Assembly: GCF_003710815.1 (NCBI RefSeq)
Contig: NZ_RHHP01000025.1
Location: 1-64,000 of the forward strand
Direction: 5' to 3'
Source of the DNA: Brevibacillus centrosporus
GTDB taxonomy: Bacteria > Bacillota > Bacilli > Brevibacillales > Brevibacillaceae
Length of the DNA stretch: 64,000 nt
Of the stretch, positions 8,866 through 19,844 are shown piece after piece. Made by a program: the position numbers and the translations under genes. Positions within the stretch are counted from its first letter, which is position 1, and the number at the start of each line of letters is the position of its first letter. The notes under the pieces were generated by a model that was not told the DNA's origin, searched no databases, and saw only the letters and a program-made list of their open reading frames with translations.

Positions 8866-11800
8866 TTACACGCGAATCGCAAAACCACCGGCGAGCAGGT
8901 ACAAATAGCTGTCGATTTCCTGCTCTGTCCTTGTGATTTGTCGAATCGCTCTGACATAGAGCTTGAGCTGGCCCTCGTACCTTTTCGTGAGCTCCTCGAT
9001 AACGGCAGGGGACGGTTCTTTGGCGATCCAGTCTGTCTTGAAGTCGATGAGGATCAATCGACCATCATGGTCCTCCAGCAAGCAGTCGATAACGCCTTGG
9101 ACAATCACCTGCTCCTGCGTGTGCTCTCCCAGCTCGGGCTCCACTTCATTGGCCGGGATCGTCATCGTGAACGGCAACTCGCGATAGACTACTTTTGCCT
9201 GCTTCATCATCTGTCCCAGCGGATCGGCAAAGAAGCGTGCAATCTGGCCCACATCCACCGCTCCCAGCTGTTCCTCGGTCAAGAAACGCCTTGCAGCCAG
9301 ATCAGCCAGCTGCTCCCTGATATCTGCCTCATCGAGTGGACGTCTCAGATCAAGATGCTGCATGAGCAAGTGCGTGATCGTTCCTTTTTCAGCGCCACTC
9401 AATCGATGCGACTTTTGTTCCGACAAAAACTTCGGCTTTTCCGTGATCGATGGCAGGACGATCGGAGTACCACTCTTTCCTGTTCGTGCGTGTCGCTTCA
9501 GCTCACTGACACTCCACTTCGCTGCGACACGGGAAGCTACCGGATGAGGATCGCTCCAGCTCAGTCTGCGCTCGATCAGCTCTCGCTTGGCGGCGTCAAC
9601 CGGACGATCAGGAATCTCTTCTCGTCGGCTCATACGCTCCCATAGAGCAGCCGCGTCTTCTGCTGTCTGTGCTTGCTCTCTTAAGTCATCAGCCAAATAA
9701 AAGTGAAAGGACCATTCCGATTCGTCCGGGATCGATCGTACCTGAATCCTCTCTCCCGTTCCCCGATCTTCTGGATAAGAACGAAGCGAGTCAGCTGCTG
9801 GATGGCGCAAAAGAGCTCTGCCGACCCAATCTAGGTAGCCTTTTGCCTGTATCAGATCCTCGTCGCTAAGCCGCTCTTCGTCCCCTTGTCTTCCCCATTC
9901 CGTTATACTTTTCACCAGATCCTTGGAAGAGCCTAGCAAGATCAGCTTTTCACGGGCACGGGTCAACGCCACGTAAAGAACGCGCATTTCTTCCGCGAGC
10001 ATATCGCGTCGAAGCTGCTGACGAATCCCTAGCGCTGCAAGACTCGGATATCGCAGCTGCAGCTGTGGCTCGAAAGCCATCGGTCCAAAGCCCAGATCCT
10101 TGTGCAGCAAAAACTGGCTTTTGAGATCCATCGTATTGAACTGCTTGCCCATCCCAGCAACGAATACGACAGGGAACTCCAGCCCTTTACTTTTATGGAT
10201 CGTCATGATGCGCACGACATCTTCATTTTCTCCGATCGTCCGCGCTTCTCCCAGATCATTGCCCGCTTCCTGCATCCGATCGACAAAGCGCAGGAAACGG
10301 AACAGTCCTCTGTAGGAGCCTGCTTCGTACTGACGGGCACGATCGTACAAGGCACGCAGGTTGGCCGCACGCTGCTGGCCATTTTCCAGGGCAGCCACGT
10401 AATCCAGATAGCCTGTCTCCCGATACAGGACAGACAGAAGCTCTGATAGTGCACCGCGCCGCGCCTGCGTCCGCCAATGCTTCAGTCGCGTAAAGAAGTA
10501 ACGCAGCCTTTTTTCCCAGCCCTCATCTGCCGCTTGTTCATCTGCGTACTGGACGACAGCCTGGTAGAAGGAACCCGTCGTATAGCGAATCCGAATCTGC
10601 GCGAGATTTTCCTCTTTTAAGCCAACGATGGGAGATCGAAGGACCGCCGCCAACGGAATATCCTGAAGGGGATTGTCGATCACTCGCAGCAAAGAGAGCA
10701 TCGTTTCGACCTCTGTTGCAGCAAAATAACCCGCGGTCTGTTCGGCGTAGACGGGAATTCCCGCCTCACGCAGCTCCTCCTGCATCGTTTCTCCCCAGCC
10801 GGAGGTGGCACGCAGGAGAATCACAATATCCCGGTACGCAAGCGGCCGAAGCCCCCCTGCCTTCTTATCAAAAACGAGCAGCGGCGCCTCACCCTCTCCA
10901 GGCTCCATCCAACTCCGTATCCGTTTTGCGATCAGGCGTGCTTCCAGCTGGGCTACACTCGCCTCTTCTGCATTTTCTATGGCGTTATCCGGGATGCTGG
11001 CTCCTTCAGACTCCTCGCTTCCCTCTGATATAGATGCAGCCTCTGGTTCTGTCTGATCGCTTTTCCTGTCGATGAGAAGAACTTCTGCCTGCAGCCGCCC
11101 TTCCTCCACATCTGGATAGCTCGCCCGATTGATCAGCTCTGCGGACAGATCGTAATCAATCTCCCCGACTCCCGGCGACATGATCTGGCGGAACAGGAAA
11201 TTGACGGTATCCACCACTTCTCGTCTGCTTCGGAAGTTGGCAGCCAGGTCGATTCGCAAACCGATGGGCTCTTCATCACCAGCCAGCTCGGAAGATTCGC
11301 CGTCCTTTTGATAGGTCAGATATTTTTCCAAGAAAAGCTTTGGCTCTGCCAGCCGGAATCGGTAAATACTCTGCTTCACGTCTCCTACCATAAAACGGTT
11401 GGCTGTACCATTGGTCTCCACATCGCGGGATACCATCTGCAGCAAGGTCTCCTGCACCAGGTTAATATCCTGATATTCGTCAACGAGGACCTCGGCAAAT
11501 TGCTCGCGCAGCTGCAAGGAGACCTGCGACGGTGCGATAGTGCCGTCCTCCTGCTTCTCCGTGAGCACGCGCAAGGCCAGATGCTCGAGATCGCCAAAGT
11601 CCACAATAGACCGTGAACGCTTCTCCAGCTGGAATGCATCAGCAAATGCCGTCACCAGGCGGGCAAGCGTATTCATATGGGGTGCGATGGCATGCAAATC
11701 CGCTATATACTGATCGGCTGTCATGGAGAAGTACTGCTCCTCCAAATCGCCCAAAGACTTCTTCACACTATTGCGCAGATCTTGCACCTGTTCTTTGACT

Positions 11801-12708
11801 TCTTTGCTCGAATCAGCGGCCTTCACTGGCGGCAATTTGGCAAAGGTGACGAGGCTGACTGCCTGCCGCGCTGCTTCCCAGCCAGCTCGGCACGCTTCGT
11901 GCGCGCGCTTGAGCGCCTCTGCTTCTGCCTCCAGTAACGGCAAGTAAGCGGCAGGACCTTCTGGCGAGGATGCGAGCGCAGCCGCACGCTGCAGCTTGCC
12001 GGCTAGCCCTGCAAGCTCGAGCTCCAGCGAACGCAAGACACTCCGCGCCCACATCAGCCCGTCAATTCCCTTCCGTCCTGCCTCCGCGAACATGTCAGCC
12101 GCAGACTGCAGCCACTGCGCTGGCTCCGGATGACTGCGCGAAAACTCGTACAGACGCAGAAGAAGATTTGCTAGAATCTGATCATCCTGCCCATCCAGCA
12201 TGACATCTGCCAGTGCGTGGAAGTCGGCGTCGTCCTCGTACCAGCTCTCCAGCTGCTCTTCGAGGACATCCTGCCGCAGAAGCTCCCCTTCCATCTGATC
12301 CGCAATGCGAAAATCCGGATCGAGATCGATCAAATAGTAATACTGCCGCAAAATCCCCAAGCAAAAAGAATGTAAGGTGGTGATCGTCGCACGTTGAAGC
12401 AAAGCCAGCTGACGACGCAAATGAGCGGAATGAGGATCTTCCTTCAGTGCCTTGCGCAAGGCGTCGCCGATCCGATGACGCATCTCAGCGGCAGCTGCGT
12501 TCGTAAACGTCACGACAAGCAGCTGGTCGACGCCAATCGGCTCTGTCTCATCCATGATGCGGCGGATGATCCGTTCCACTAGTACGGAAGTTTTCCCGGA
12601 GCCTGCAGCCGCGGCGACAAGCACGTTGTTCCCACGTTTGATGATCGCCTGCCACTGCTCATCTGTCCATTGCTCCGGCTTTGCCTGTGCCGGCTGTTGT
12701 GTCGTCAT
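8866..12708 (-). CDS. addA: ATP-dependent helicase/nuclease subunit A
   Basis: Motor and nuclease subunit of AddAB, the Bacilli counterpart of RecBCD, which resects double-strand breaks for RecA loading. The 1280 residues contain a UvrD/Rep-type helicase: Q-motif WTDEQWQAI (14-22), Walker A AAAGSGKTS (33-41), QSIYRFR, the NFRSR motif, VRIMTIHKSKGLEFP and VLYVALTRAREKL; the C-terminal RecB-like nuclease shows LILIDFKTD (about 1235). Length is close to the 1232 residues of Bacillus subtilis AddA. Its start overlaps addB by four bases. Confidence 0.97.
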   Translation of the reverse strand: MTTQQPAQAKPEQWTDEQWQAIIKRGNNVLVAAAAGSGKTSVLVERIIRRIMDETEPIGVDQLLVVTFTNAAAAEMRHRIGDALRKALKEDPHSAHLRRQLALLQRATITTLHSFCLGILRQYYYLIDLDPDFRIADQMEGELLRQDVLEEQLESWYEDDADFHALADVMLDGQDDQILANLLLRLYEFSRSHPEPAQWLQSAADMFAEAGRKGIDGLMWARSVLRSLELELAGLAGKLQRAAALASSPEGPAAYLPLLEAEAEALKRAHEACRAGWEAARQAVSLVTFAKLPPVKAADSSKEVKEQVQDLRNSVKKSLGDLEEQYFSMTADQYIADLHAIAPHMNTLARLVTAFADAFQLEKRSRSIVDFGDLEHLALRVLTEKQEDGTIAPSQVSLQLREQFAEVLVDEYQDINLVQETLLQMVSRDVETNGTANRFMVGDVKQSIYRFRLAEPKLFLEKYLTYQKDGESSELAGDEEPIGLRIDLAANFRSRREVVDTVNFLFRQIMSPGVGEIDYDLSAELINRASYPDVEEGRLQAEVLLIDRKSDQTEPEAASISEGSEESEGASIPDNAIENAEEASVAQLEARLIAKRIRSWMEPGEGEAPLLVFDKKAGGLRPLAYRDIVILLRATSGWGETMQEELREAGIPVYAEQTAGYFAATEVETMLSLLRVIDNPLQDIPLAAVLRSPIVGLKEENLAQIRIRYTTGSFYQAVVQYADEQAADEGWEKRLRYFFTRLKHWRTQARRGALSELLSVLYRETGYLDYVAALENGQQRAANLRALYDRARQYEAGSYRGLFRFLRFVDRMQEAGNDLGEARTIGENEDVVRIMTIHKSKGLEFPVVFVAGMGKQFNTMDLKSQFLLHKDLGFGPMAFEPQLQLRYPSLAALGIRQQLRRDMLAEEMRVLYVALTRAREKLILLGSSKDLVKSITEWGRQGDEERLSDEDLIQAKGYLDWVGRALLRHPAADSLRSYPEDRGTGERIQVRSIPDESEWSFHFYLADDLREQAQTAEDAAALWERMSRREEIPDRPVDAAKRELIERRLSWSDPHPVASRVAAKWSVSELKRHARTGKSGTPIVLPSITEKPKFLSEQKSHRLSGAEKGTITHLLMQHLDLRRPLDEADIREQLADLAARRFLTEEQLGAVDVGQIARFFADPLGQMMKQAKVVYRELPFTMTIPANEVEPELGEHTQEQVIVQGVIDCLLEDHDGRLILIDFKTDWIAKEPSPAVIEELTKRYEGQLKLYVRAIRQITRTEQEIDSYLYLLAGGFAIRV

Positions 12709-15700
12709 AGGCTCATCCCCTCCTCTCCTGACAGCTGTTGTTGTTCAAGCATGCTCCACACCTGCTTGTTGTTCCATTTCGTCAATTGACGATGAGAGTT
12801 GCCGCCCGTTTCACCATCGAACTGACAGACTGGCTTGTATGCGCAATAGTCACAAGCTGTCATCGTCCCGTTGGAGTATGGGTCGATGTGAATCGCCCCA
12901 TTGGTCATTCGTGTACTGATTTCCTTCACAGTGTCACGCACATAGGTCGTCAGCGACTGAAATTGTTCTGCTGTCGCAACGGAAGAGCGGGAAGAGAGCG
13001 TCCCATCCTTTTTTATCTCAAAAGGCAAAAGCTCTGATGGCCCTTGCTCTACATGAGCGTCCATCATTCGTGCCAGCTCGGGATCAGCCAGCATCAAGCC
13101 CTTCATGCGGAGGCGCTTGGCTCGCTCCCGTGCCGCTTCATCGGAAGACAGGAGCCGTTTCGCTGTCACGAACGGATCTGCTACCTGATAGTAGAAGACC
13201 CCTCCCATTTCTGCCTGTTTTCCCAGCCATTCCTCTGCATTCGCTACCACGACATCAAGGTAGACCAACAGCTGCAGGTTGAGGCCGTTCCAAACATCCG
13301 AGAGCTGAAGCTGCTTGGGACTGGATTTGTAGTCGATGACCCGCAAATACGGCACGTCCCCATCCAACGATTGATCTACCCGGTCTATTCGTCCAATCAA
13401 TTGCAGGTCTACGCCGTTCTCCAGCTTGAGTCTCAGACCAGGCAGGTCCCCATTCGGTCCGAAAGCAACCTCCAGCCCAACGGGAGCAAATCGGCTGCGC
13501 TTGGCATGCTCGCCAAGGACGTAGATCGCCCTGCCTACCGCTCGCTTTAATTTTCCTGACAGGTAGCGATAGCGCGCCGTCCGCGTCAAAATACTGCTGC
13601 GAGTAGCGGGAACCAGCTCTTCGACGACGTCGCTCGCCAGCTGCATGCTGTTTGATTCCGTCAGCTTGCCCCATTCCAGACTGTCCTCGTTCATCTTCTC
13701 CACCGCCCGTTTCATTGAGGCGTGGAAAAGCTCCCCTACATCGAAGCGCTCCAGCTTGTACAGCATACGCTCGGACAGCCGCAAGCCGTGCGAGGAAAAA
13801 TGCGAGAAAGGACAGGCTTGGAAACGCTCCAGACGTGAAACGCTCATTTTCAGCTCAGTACCGTACAAGCCAAAGCTTGTCTCCTGTTTCAGCTCGGCAG
13901 GCAGGTTCGAGTAACGCAAACCGGACAGCAGCCATTTTTCTCTCGCCTCATCGCGGGAAGAGCGCAAAAACCAATCGTAGACCTCCCACCAGAATACCGG
14001 CAGCTCTCCAGTCTTTTTCATGCCGCGCAAAAGCCTCAATAGATGGTGAAACACACGTCGCGGGCTTCCAAGCAAAAAGGCATCTGTCTTTGCTTCTCCT
14101 GTCGGCTCGTTATGGAAAAATTGGTGCGAGACCGCTGGCAGCACTTCCTTTACCCGTGAAAAGACCGAGGAAGGCAGGAGAGCCGCTCCTTCATGATCTG
14201 CCAACGCACAGCTGAGCATCAGACGCTCAGAAGGCCGCGTCATCGCCTGATAGAGCAAATAAGGCTCTGCCATCAAGCGCTGCTTGGCACTGGGAGCCAG
14301 CTCGATCCCCATCTCGGCCAGCCTTTCCCGCTCGGCTTCATCGAGAATGCCTTCTTCTTTTGGTCGCAGCGGTATGACACCCTCATTGACCCCGAGTACA
14401 AACAACGCTTTGACGTCCGGCTGTCTCGAGCGCTCCATCGAGCCTATCAGCACCTGGTCCAGTGCAGGTGGCACCAAGCCAAGCTCGATTGTCTCCAGCC
14501 CCGTGTCCAGCACGCGTGCGTACGTCGTGACGTCCATGACTTCCTCGCCCATAACCTCCACGATCTGATCCATTAGCTCAATGAGGCCAGTCCACAGCTG
14601 ACCATGCACCTGTGCCGTATCCAGATCTCCTGATTCTTCCGCATTTCTCTGCCAGCGCTCCAGCTTGCCAGGGACATCGAGCGAAACTAGCAGATTGTAC
14701 AAGGCCGTCGTCATAGCCCGTACGTTGATCCCCGTCGCCTGCTTCATTTCCTTTTCAAAAGCAAGCAAAGGGGCACTGTACTTGCGTCGCAAAGCATCTG
14801 CTGCTGCGTCCTCCTGAGCCCCTGCTGCCCCGCGGAAGTGCCAGTCGGAATCGTCCGCCCACTGCGAGCCGTAGACCCCGTGTGCCAGCACGTAGTTTTC
14901 CAATTGATCGACTTCTTTTCGTGTCGCGTTGTCATCCAGAATATCCAGCGCAAACAAATCAGTCTTCAGACAGCGGAAGACTGCATCGTAACGCCATTTG
15001 GTCACGATGACCTCGAGTGCGGAACGAACAAGCTCCACCAAAGGATGATGCAGCACCCCTCTCTTTTGGTCCAGAAAGTGCGGAATGCCGTAATCGGTAA
15101 AGATCGTGCTGATCTCATCCGCATACGTCCCGATCTCCCGCAAAAGAATGGCCATGTCCTTCCAGCGGTACCCATCCTCCCGGGCAAGCTTCAAGATGTG
15201 CAGCGCAACAGCCTCCACCTCAGAACGCCTGTTGGCGGCAGACAAGAGCGCCACCTCGTTATCACGCTTGGGCTCGGGAGCAGCTCCAGGATCTCCCCAT
15301 TGAAAATAAACCTGCTCGATATGCTGCAGCCAAGGGCTATTTTTAAAGCGAATCAAATCGTTCTGCAGCAGCGGCTGCTCAATCTGAACGCCTGCTTCCC
15401 GCGCGATCAGCTCAAGCGCTTGGTAGGTTCGCAAGGTCGGATGAAACAATCCCAGCTCATCCACGGAGGAATGGCGTTCGGAAGGCTCCAGGGTGAGAGC
15501 GATCGTTACCTTTTTTGCATGGCGCATCAGCTGTTCGATCACGCGCAGCTCCTGGTTCGTGAAGCCCGTAAATCCGTCGATGTAAATCTCCGCGCTCTTG
15601 ATGTAGGCAGATTCGGGAATCATGGTGGCTACACGATTCAGGATATCGTCGGCATCGCAATACCCCTCTGCCAAATAGTCCTCGTATGCTGCCATGATCA

Positions 15701-16175
15701 GCCGAAGATCATGGAGCTTTTGATTTAAATTTGCACTGCCCCACTCCAAATTCTCCGAGTGGGCAAGTGTCACGCCATACGATTTAAACTCGCTGATCAG
15801 ACGGCCGAGCTGCGAGGCAAAGCCTGGCTGCAAAGCAGAACGGGCGAACATTTGCAGTTCATCCTTGTACCGCTCCAGCAGCATGCGCAATACCATGTGC
15901 TTGCCGAGATCGTCTACAGGAACCAGCGTCAAATCACCCAGCTCCTGCAGCAAGCGATGCCCCAGCCTGCCAAAGCTGAGTACCTGTGTACCCATAACCC
16001 CATTTAAGCCGGGCAATGTCGCCAAAGCGTATTCTTCTTGAAAGCTGGCTTGCTCAGGAACGAGCAAAATCATCGGCGTTCCCAGCGGATTAGCTGAGAG
16101 ATGCTCGCGGATCTGCTGGTGAATCGCTGTTGTTTTCCCGGTCCCTGCCCGCCCCAGCACAAATTGAACGGCCAT
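12705..16175 (-). CDS. addB: ATP-dependent helicase/deoxyribonuclease subunit B
   Basis: Chi-recognition and second nuclease subunit of AddAB. The 1156-residue protein starts with Walker A GRAGTGKT (8-15), has a degenerate helicase fold in the middle, and a C-terminal nuclease with LRVIDYKSS. The iron-sulfur staple cysteines are visible: one in FQACPFSHF (about residue 784) and three in CDYCAYKPVC (about 1117-1126). Fifteen bases separate it from sbcC upstream and it overlaps addA by four, so the four genes form one operon. Confidence 0.97.
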   Translation of the reverse strand: MAVQFVLGRAGTGKTTAIHQQIREHLSANPLGTPMILLVPEQASFQEEYALATLPGLNGVMGTQVLSFGRLGHRLLQELGDLTLVPVDDLGKHMVLRMLLERYKDELQMFARSALQPGFASQLGRLISEFKSYGVTLAHSENLEWGSANLNQKLHDLRLIMAAYEDYLAEGYCDADDILNRVATMIPESAYIKSAEIYIDGFTGFTNQELRVIEQLMRHAKKVTIALTLEPSERHSSVDELGLFHPTLRTYQALELIAREAGVQIEQPLLQNDLIRFKNSPWLQHIEQVYFQWGDPGAAPEPKRDNEVALLSAANRRSEVEAVALHILKLAREDGYRWKDMAILLREIGTYADEISTIFTDYGIPHFLDQKRGVLHHPLVELVRSALEVIVTKWRYDAVFRCLKTDLFALDILDDNATRKEVDQLENYVLAHGVYGSQWADDSDWHFRGAAGAQEDAAADALRRKYSAPLLAFEKEMKQATGINVRAMTTALYNLLVSLDVPGKLERWQRNAEESGDLDTAQVHGQLWTGLIELMDQIVEVMGEEVMDVTTYARVLDTGLETIELGLVPPALDQVLIGSMERSRQPDVKALFVLGVNEGVIPLRPKEEGILDEAERERLAEMGIELAPSAKQRLMAEPYLLYQAMTRPSERLMLSCALADHEGAALLPSSVFSRVKEVLPAVSHQFFHNEPTGEAKTDAFLLGSPRRVFHHLLRLLRGMKKTGELPVFWWEVYDWFLRSSRDEAREKWLLSGLRYSNLPAELKQETSFGLYGTELKMSVSRLERFQACPFSHFSSHGLRLSERMLYKLERFDVGELFHASMKRAVEKMNEDSLEWGKLTESNSMQLASDVVEELVPATRSSILTRTARYRYLSGKLKRAVGRAIYVLGEHAKRSRFAPVGLEVAFGPNGDLPGLRLKLENGVDLQLIGRIDRVDQSLDGDVPYLRVIDYKSSPKQLQLSDVWNGLNLQLLVYLDVVVANAEEWLGKQAEMGGVFYYQVADPFVTAKRLLSSDEAARERAKRLRMKGLMLADPELARMMDAHVEQGPSELLPFEIKKDGTLSSRSSVATAEQFQSLTTYVRDTVKEISTRMTNGAIHIDPYSNGTMTACDYCAYKPVCQFDGETGGNSHRQLTKWNNKQVWSMLEQQQLSGEEGMSL

Positions 16176-16190
16176 TTCACTCTCTCCTCG

Positions 16191-19100
16191 CTATTCCATT
16201 TCCAGATGAATCTTGCTTCCCGCTCCCATCGGTTCCGCTGGAGTGACGACCAGCCTACGCGGCATCCGGACGCGAATTTCCGGGACGTGACTGATTACCC
16301 CTATCGTAAAGTCGTCCATGCGCAGACGCTCCAATGCATCCATCACTACTTCCAGCAGTTCAGGGTCGAGAGTCCCGAAGCCCTCGTCCAGAAAGAAGAA
16401 CTCCAGACGTCCACCCCGCATTTGAATTTCCATCGAGAGAGCCAGCGCCAGTGATAGGGAGGTCAGGAATGTTTCTCCGCCTGACAACGTGCTTACAGGG
16501 CGGCGCATTCCTCCTGCTGCTTCATCTCGGAGCACAAACTCGCCTTCATCCCCGATTTCCAGCGCGTAGCGATTGGCGGTCATCCGCTTCAGGTGATAAG
16601 AAGCATCCCGAGCGATCGAAGCCAGCTTCTCCTCAGCGATAAACTGGACAAACGCTTTTGCTTCAAACAGCTTTTTCAGCTCTTCCAGACGGCTCTGCTC
16701 ATCCTGCTGCTCTCCCAGCTGTACCTGCAGCAGCAACCATTTTTCGTGATTGCTCTCCATTCGGTCTACCTGTTCCCTCGCTACGGCAACCTGCTTCTGA
16801 ACCTCGAGGAAGGTCTGCTCCCATGCCTCCCACTCCTGTTTGGCGAGCAAAAACTCCTCACTGGATACCGAGCGGCCAGCCAAAGACTGTACGAGCCGCT
16901 CCTCGTCATAGCGCTGCTGATCACGTGCCCGCTCAAAGGCTTCCACTGCGGAAACAGCCTCCTGCAGCTGATCGCGCTGCGCATACAGCTTTCGCACCTG
17001 CTCGGCGGATTCCATGCTGTTTTCCCGGAGAGCCTGCTGCATCGCTTCGTATGCTTCAGATCTTTGTCGAGTCAGGACTGCATATGCCTCTGTATGCTTC
17101 AACAAATTGTTTTGGACATTTTCTCGAACGGCAGCAGTCTCTTTCCGTTTCTCTTCTGCCGTGGCAACTGCCTGACGCAGCTTTGTGAGCGTCTCTTCGA
17201 CCATTTGCAGACGCTCGCGTGCAGGCTGTCCTCCAGTTCGCTCCAGCCACTGCACATGCTTTTGCTCCCACAGCTTTTTGCGGTCGGCAAGCTTTTCTGC
17301 CGCTGCCGCCTCCCGCGCCTTGCATTCACTGCGGCGCGCTTTCGCCGAATCGCACTGTGCTGCAAGCGTCACTCGCAGCTGCTCTTTTTCGGCGCGAACA
17401 CTCTGCAGGCTTGCCATTTTCCGGTCACGTCTGCCGATTTCCTCGAAGTGGCGCTCGATTTCCTCGATCAGCAGGTCTTTGCGTTTGGCATCCAGCTCTT
17501 CCGCCGCATACCTTACCTTTTCTTCCGCGACCTGCAGACGGCTTTTTCCGTCTGCGATCGATTTTTCCAGTTGCTCTACAATCACCGCGCTTCTTGCAAG
17601 CAGGCCTTTTTGTCCTGCCTCTTCCTCACGCAGTACCTCGATCTCTAGGGCAAGCTTTTCCCGCTCTTCTTTCAATCGTTCCCGCTCAGCCTGCTTTGCC
17701 AGAAGCTCTTTTTCCTCGTACTGGTACACACGCAGCAAATCTTCAAAAGAGTCCACCGCAGCCCAGGCTTCCCCGTTTTCACGGCACTCTTTTTGCAGTG
17801 CTTCCTCGCGTGCAGCCAACGTATCCCACTCGCTTTTCAAAGTGGTAAGCCGCTCTTCAAACGCTTTCTGCTCTACATGGGCTGTAAGCAGTGCTTCCTT
17901 GGCCGCCCGAGCCAAGCGTTCTGCTTCGCGCCACGCCTCTTCCGCTGCTTTCACGCGAGCACGCAGCTCATCGCCTTCCGAGCGTGCATCTTCCTGCCCC
18001 GTATGGTCTGTTTCCCCGCTCTTGTGGTGTGTGGATCCGCATACCGGACATTCATCGCCGTCCGCCAGACGCTCGCGCAAATAACGAGCCATGTTCTCCT
18101 GCTGCCAGCTCTCCAACGAGTCGCGCAGACGCTGGAAGCTCTCCTGCTGCCTTAGCACCTGCCCCTCTTTTGCCTCACTCTCGGCTTGCAGGGCGCTCCA
18201 ACGGGCTTTAGCGAGCTGCTGCTCTGCCTTTATTCGCTCCCATTTATCCTTCCAGTCTGTTTTTTGCTGGACTAGCTCACGCCACTGCCGTCCAGCCTGC
18301 TTCATTTCGTTCAGGATACTTCTTGCCTGCTCCCATTCGCCATCAGTCATCGTCGGCTGGGAATCCGGCGAATTCCATCGCATCTTGGCCTGCTCGAGCT
18401 TTTGTGCACTTGCTTCCCATGCCGTGCGATGGTGCTGTGCTTTTTGCATCGCTTCCTGAAGCTGTCGTTCGGCGGCAGTCGCCTCGTCCAGAAGCTCCTG
18501 GCGCTTGGAAGTCTCTCGCTCCCACTGCTGTCTGGCTTCTCTCGCCGCTGTCACCTGATCGCGCCATTCTGGAGTAACTACAGCCTCTTTCATCTGCTCG
18601 TCCAGCCGCTTCCACTCCTGCTCCCAATTTTGGAGCGCTTCCTCGTCCCGAGCCAGCTGCTCCTCCGTCTGGTTTAGCGCAGCGATCATCTCGCCTCGTT
18701 CCCGCTCCAGACCTGTCCATTCTGCCCGGATCGCCGCGAGCTCTGCCTCCCATTCTTCCGCTTGGGCTAGTCTGCTCTTTTGCAGCGTCAAGTCAGGCTC
18801 CTGAGCCAAAAGAGATGCCTGTGCCTTCTGGTACTCCAGCTCAGCTGCTTCCGCCAGTACGCGGACGCTGTCCTGCTCCTCGCGGCTTCGCTCGACTGCT
18901 TGTCCTGTCGCGAGCCACTCCTGATCCAGCCTTTCCCACTGCTGCACATGCGGCCATACCCGAATACTGGACTCCCACCCGCGAATTTGCGTTTTCTTCG
19001 TGTCGATTTCAGGCTGCCTCGCGGTGTACTGCTCCAGCTGCTTGCGTACAGTATCCAGCTCCTGCTGCCATCGGTAAATCTGCTCCAGCGACTTGAGCTT

Positions 19101-19844
19101 TTCGGCCATCTCCCGCTTTTGCGAATGGAATTCCTGTTCTTTTTCTGCTGCATCCGTCCATGTCTGTCTGGCTGCCTCCAGCGCGTCATATCCTGCGTCG
19201 CCCAGAGCTGCGACCTCGAGCTGCAAACGGTGCAGCTGCTCCTTTGCCTGCTCCAGCGCATGACGAACGCGATCGCTCAGTTTTTCACCGTAAATATGCA
19301 GGCGGAACATCCTTTGGAGCATCTCGTTGCGCTCGCTGCCTTTCAGCGTCAAAAAGCGGGAAAACTGCCCCTGCGGCAAGACGACCGCACGCGTAAAGTC
19401 TTGCAGTGTCAGCCCGATCAGCTCCTCAACCGCTGCTGTAGCCGCTGTCGCTTTGGACTCGAGGACGACATCCGGTTCACCTGTCAGTGCTCCCGATTGG
19501 ATCAAGCGCACTTCCGGTTGGCGCTTGTTTCCCTTTTTGTCCAGCCCAAATTCCCGCTCTACCGTGTACTGCTTGCGGTCCTCACCCTTTCCCAGCTCAA
19601 AGGTAAAGGAGACAAAGACGCGCTGCTCCAGCTGATTGAGAACTTCCTTGGGGTGGTTTCCTCCCCCCAGACGCACGACCTGTCCGTATAAAGCGAGCGT
19701 AATCGCGTCCAGAATCGTAGACTTTCCGCTTCCCGTCGGACCGAATATCCCGAACAGTCCGGCCTGGCACAGGATTTCGAAATCTACCTCCTGCAATTCC
19801 CGATAGCTGTGCATTCCAGAAAGCTTTAATCGTATTGGCCTCAC
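16191..19844 (-). CDS. sbcC: Exonuclease subunit SbcC
   Basis: Rad50-like ATPase of the SbcCD nuclease, which opens DNA hairpins and protein-blocked ends. The 1217 residues show Walker A GPTGSGKST (35-43), two long Glu/Gln/Arg-rich coiled-coil arms, the zinc hook CPVCGS at about residue 600, ABC signature LSGGETF and Walker B FFLDEGFGTLD near the C-terminus. Its ATG overlaps the sbcD stop by four bases. The heavy coiled coil explains the many long antisense open frames in this stretch. Confidence 0.96.
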   Translation of the reverse strand: MRPIRLKLSGMHSYRELQEVDFEILCQAGLFGIFGPTGSGKSTILDAITLALYGQVVRLGGGNHPKEVLNQLEQRVFVSFTFELGKGEDRKQYTVEREFGLDKKGNKRQPEVRLIQSGALTGEPDVVLESKATAATAAVEELIGLTLQDFTRAVVLPQGQFSRFLTLKGSERNEMLQRMFRLHIYGEKLSDRVRHALEQAKEQLHRLQLEVAALGDAGYDALEAARQTWTDAAEKEQEFHSQKREMAEKLKSLEQIYRWQQELDTVRKQLEQYTARQPEIDTKKTQIRGWESSIRVWPHVQQWERLDQEWLATGQAVERSREEQDSVRVLAEAAELEYQKAQASLLAQEPDLTLQKSRLAQAEEWEAELAAIRAEWTGLERERGEMIAALNQTEEQLARDEEALQNWEQEWKRLDEQMKEAVVTPEWRDQVTAAREARQQWERETSKRQELLDEATAAERQLQEAMQKAQHHRTAWEASAQKLEQAKMRWNSPDSQPTMTDGEWEQARSILNEMKQAGRQWRELVQQKTDWKDKWERIKAEQQLAKARWSALQAESEAKEGQVLRQQESFQRLRDSLESWQQENMARYLRERLADGDECPVCGSTHHKSGETDHTGQEDARSEGDELRARVKAAEEAWREAERLARAAKEALLTAHVEQKAFEERLTTLKSEWDTLAAREEALQKECRENGEAWAAVDSFEDLLRVYQYEEKELLAKQAERERLKEEREKLALEIEVLREEEAGQKGLLARSAVIVEQLEKSIADGKSRLQVAEEKVRYAAEELDAKRKDLLIEEIERHFEEIGRRDRKMASLQSVRAEKEQLRVTLAAQCDSAKARRSECKAREAAAAEKLADRKKLWEQKHVQWLERTGGQPARERLQMVEETLTKLRQAVATAEEKRKETAAVRENVQNNLLKHTEAYAVLTRQRSEAYEAMQQALRENSMESAEQVRKLYAQRDQLQEAVSAVEAFERARDQQRYDEERLVQSLAGRSVSSEEFLLAKQEWEAWEQTFLEVQKQVAVAREQVDRMESNHEKWLLLQVQLGEQQDEQSRLEELKKLFEAKAFVQFIAEEKLASIARDASYHLKRMTANRYALEIGDEGEFVLRDEAAGGMRRPVSTLSGGETFLTSLSLALALSMEIQMRGGRLEFFFLDEGFGTLDPELLEVVMDALERLRMDDFTIGVISHVPEIRVRMPRRLVVTPAEPMGAGSKIHLEME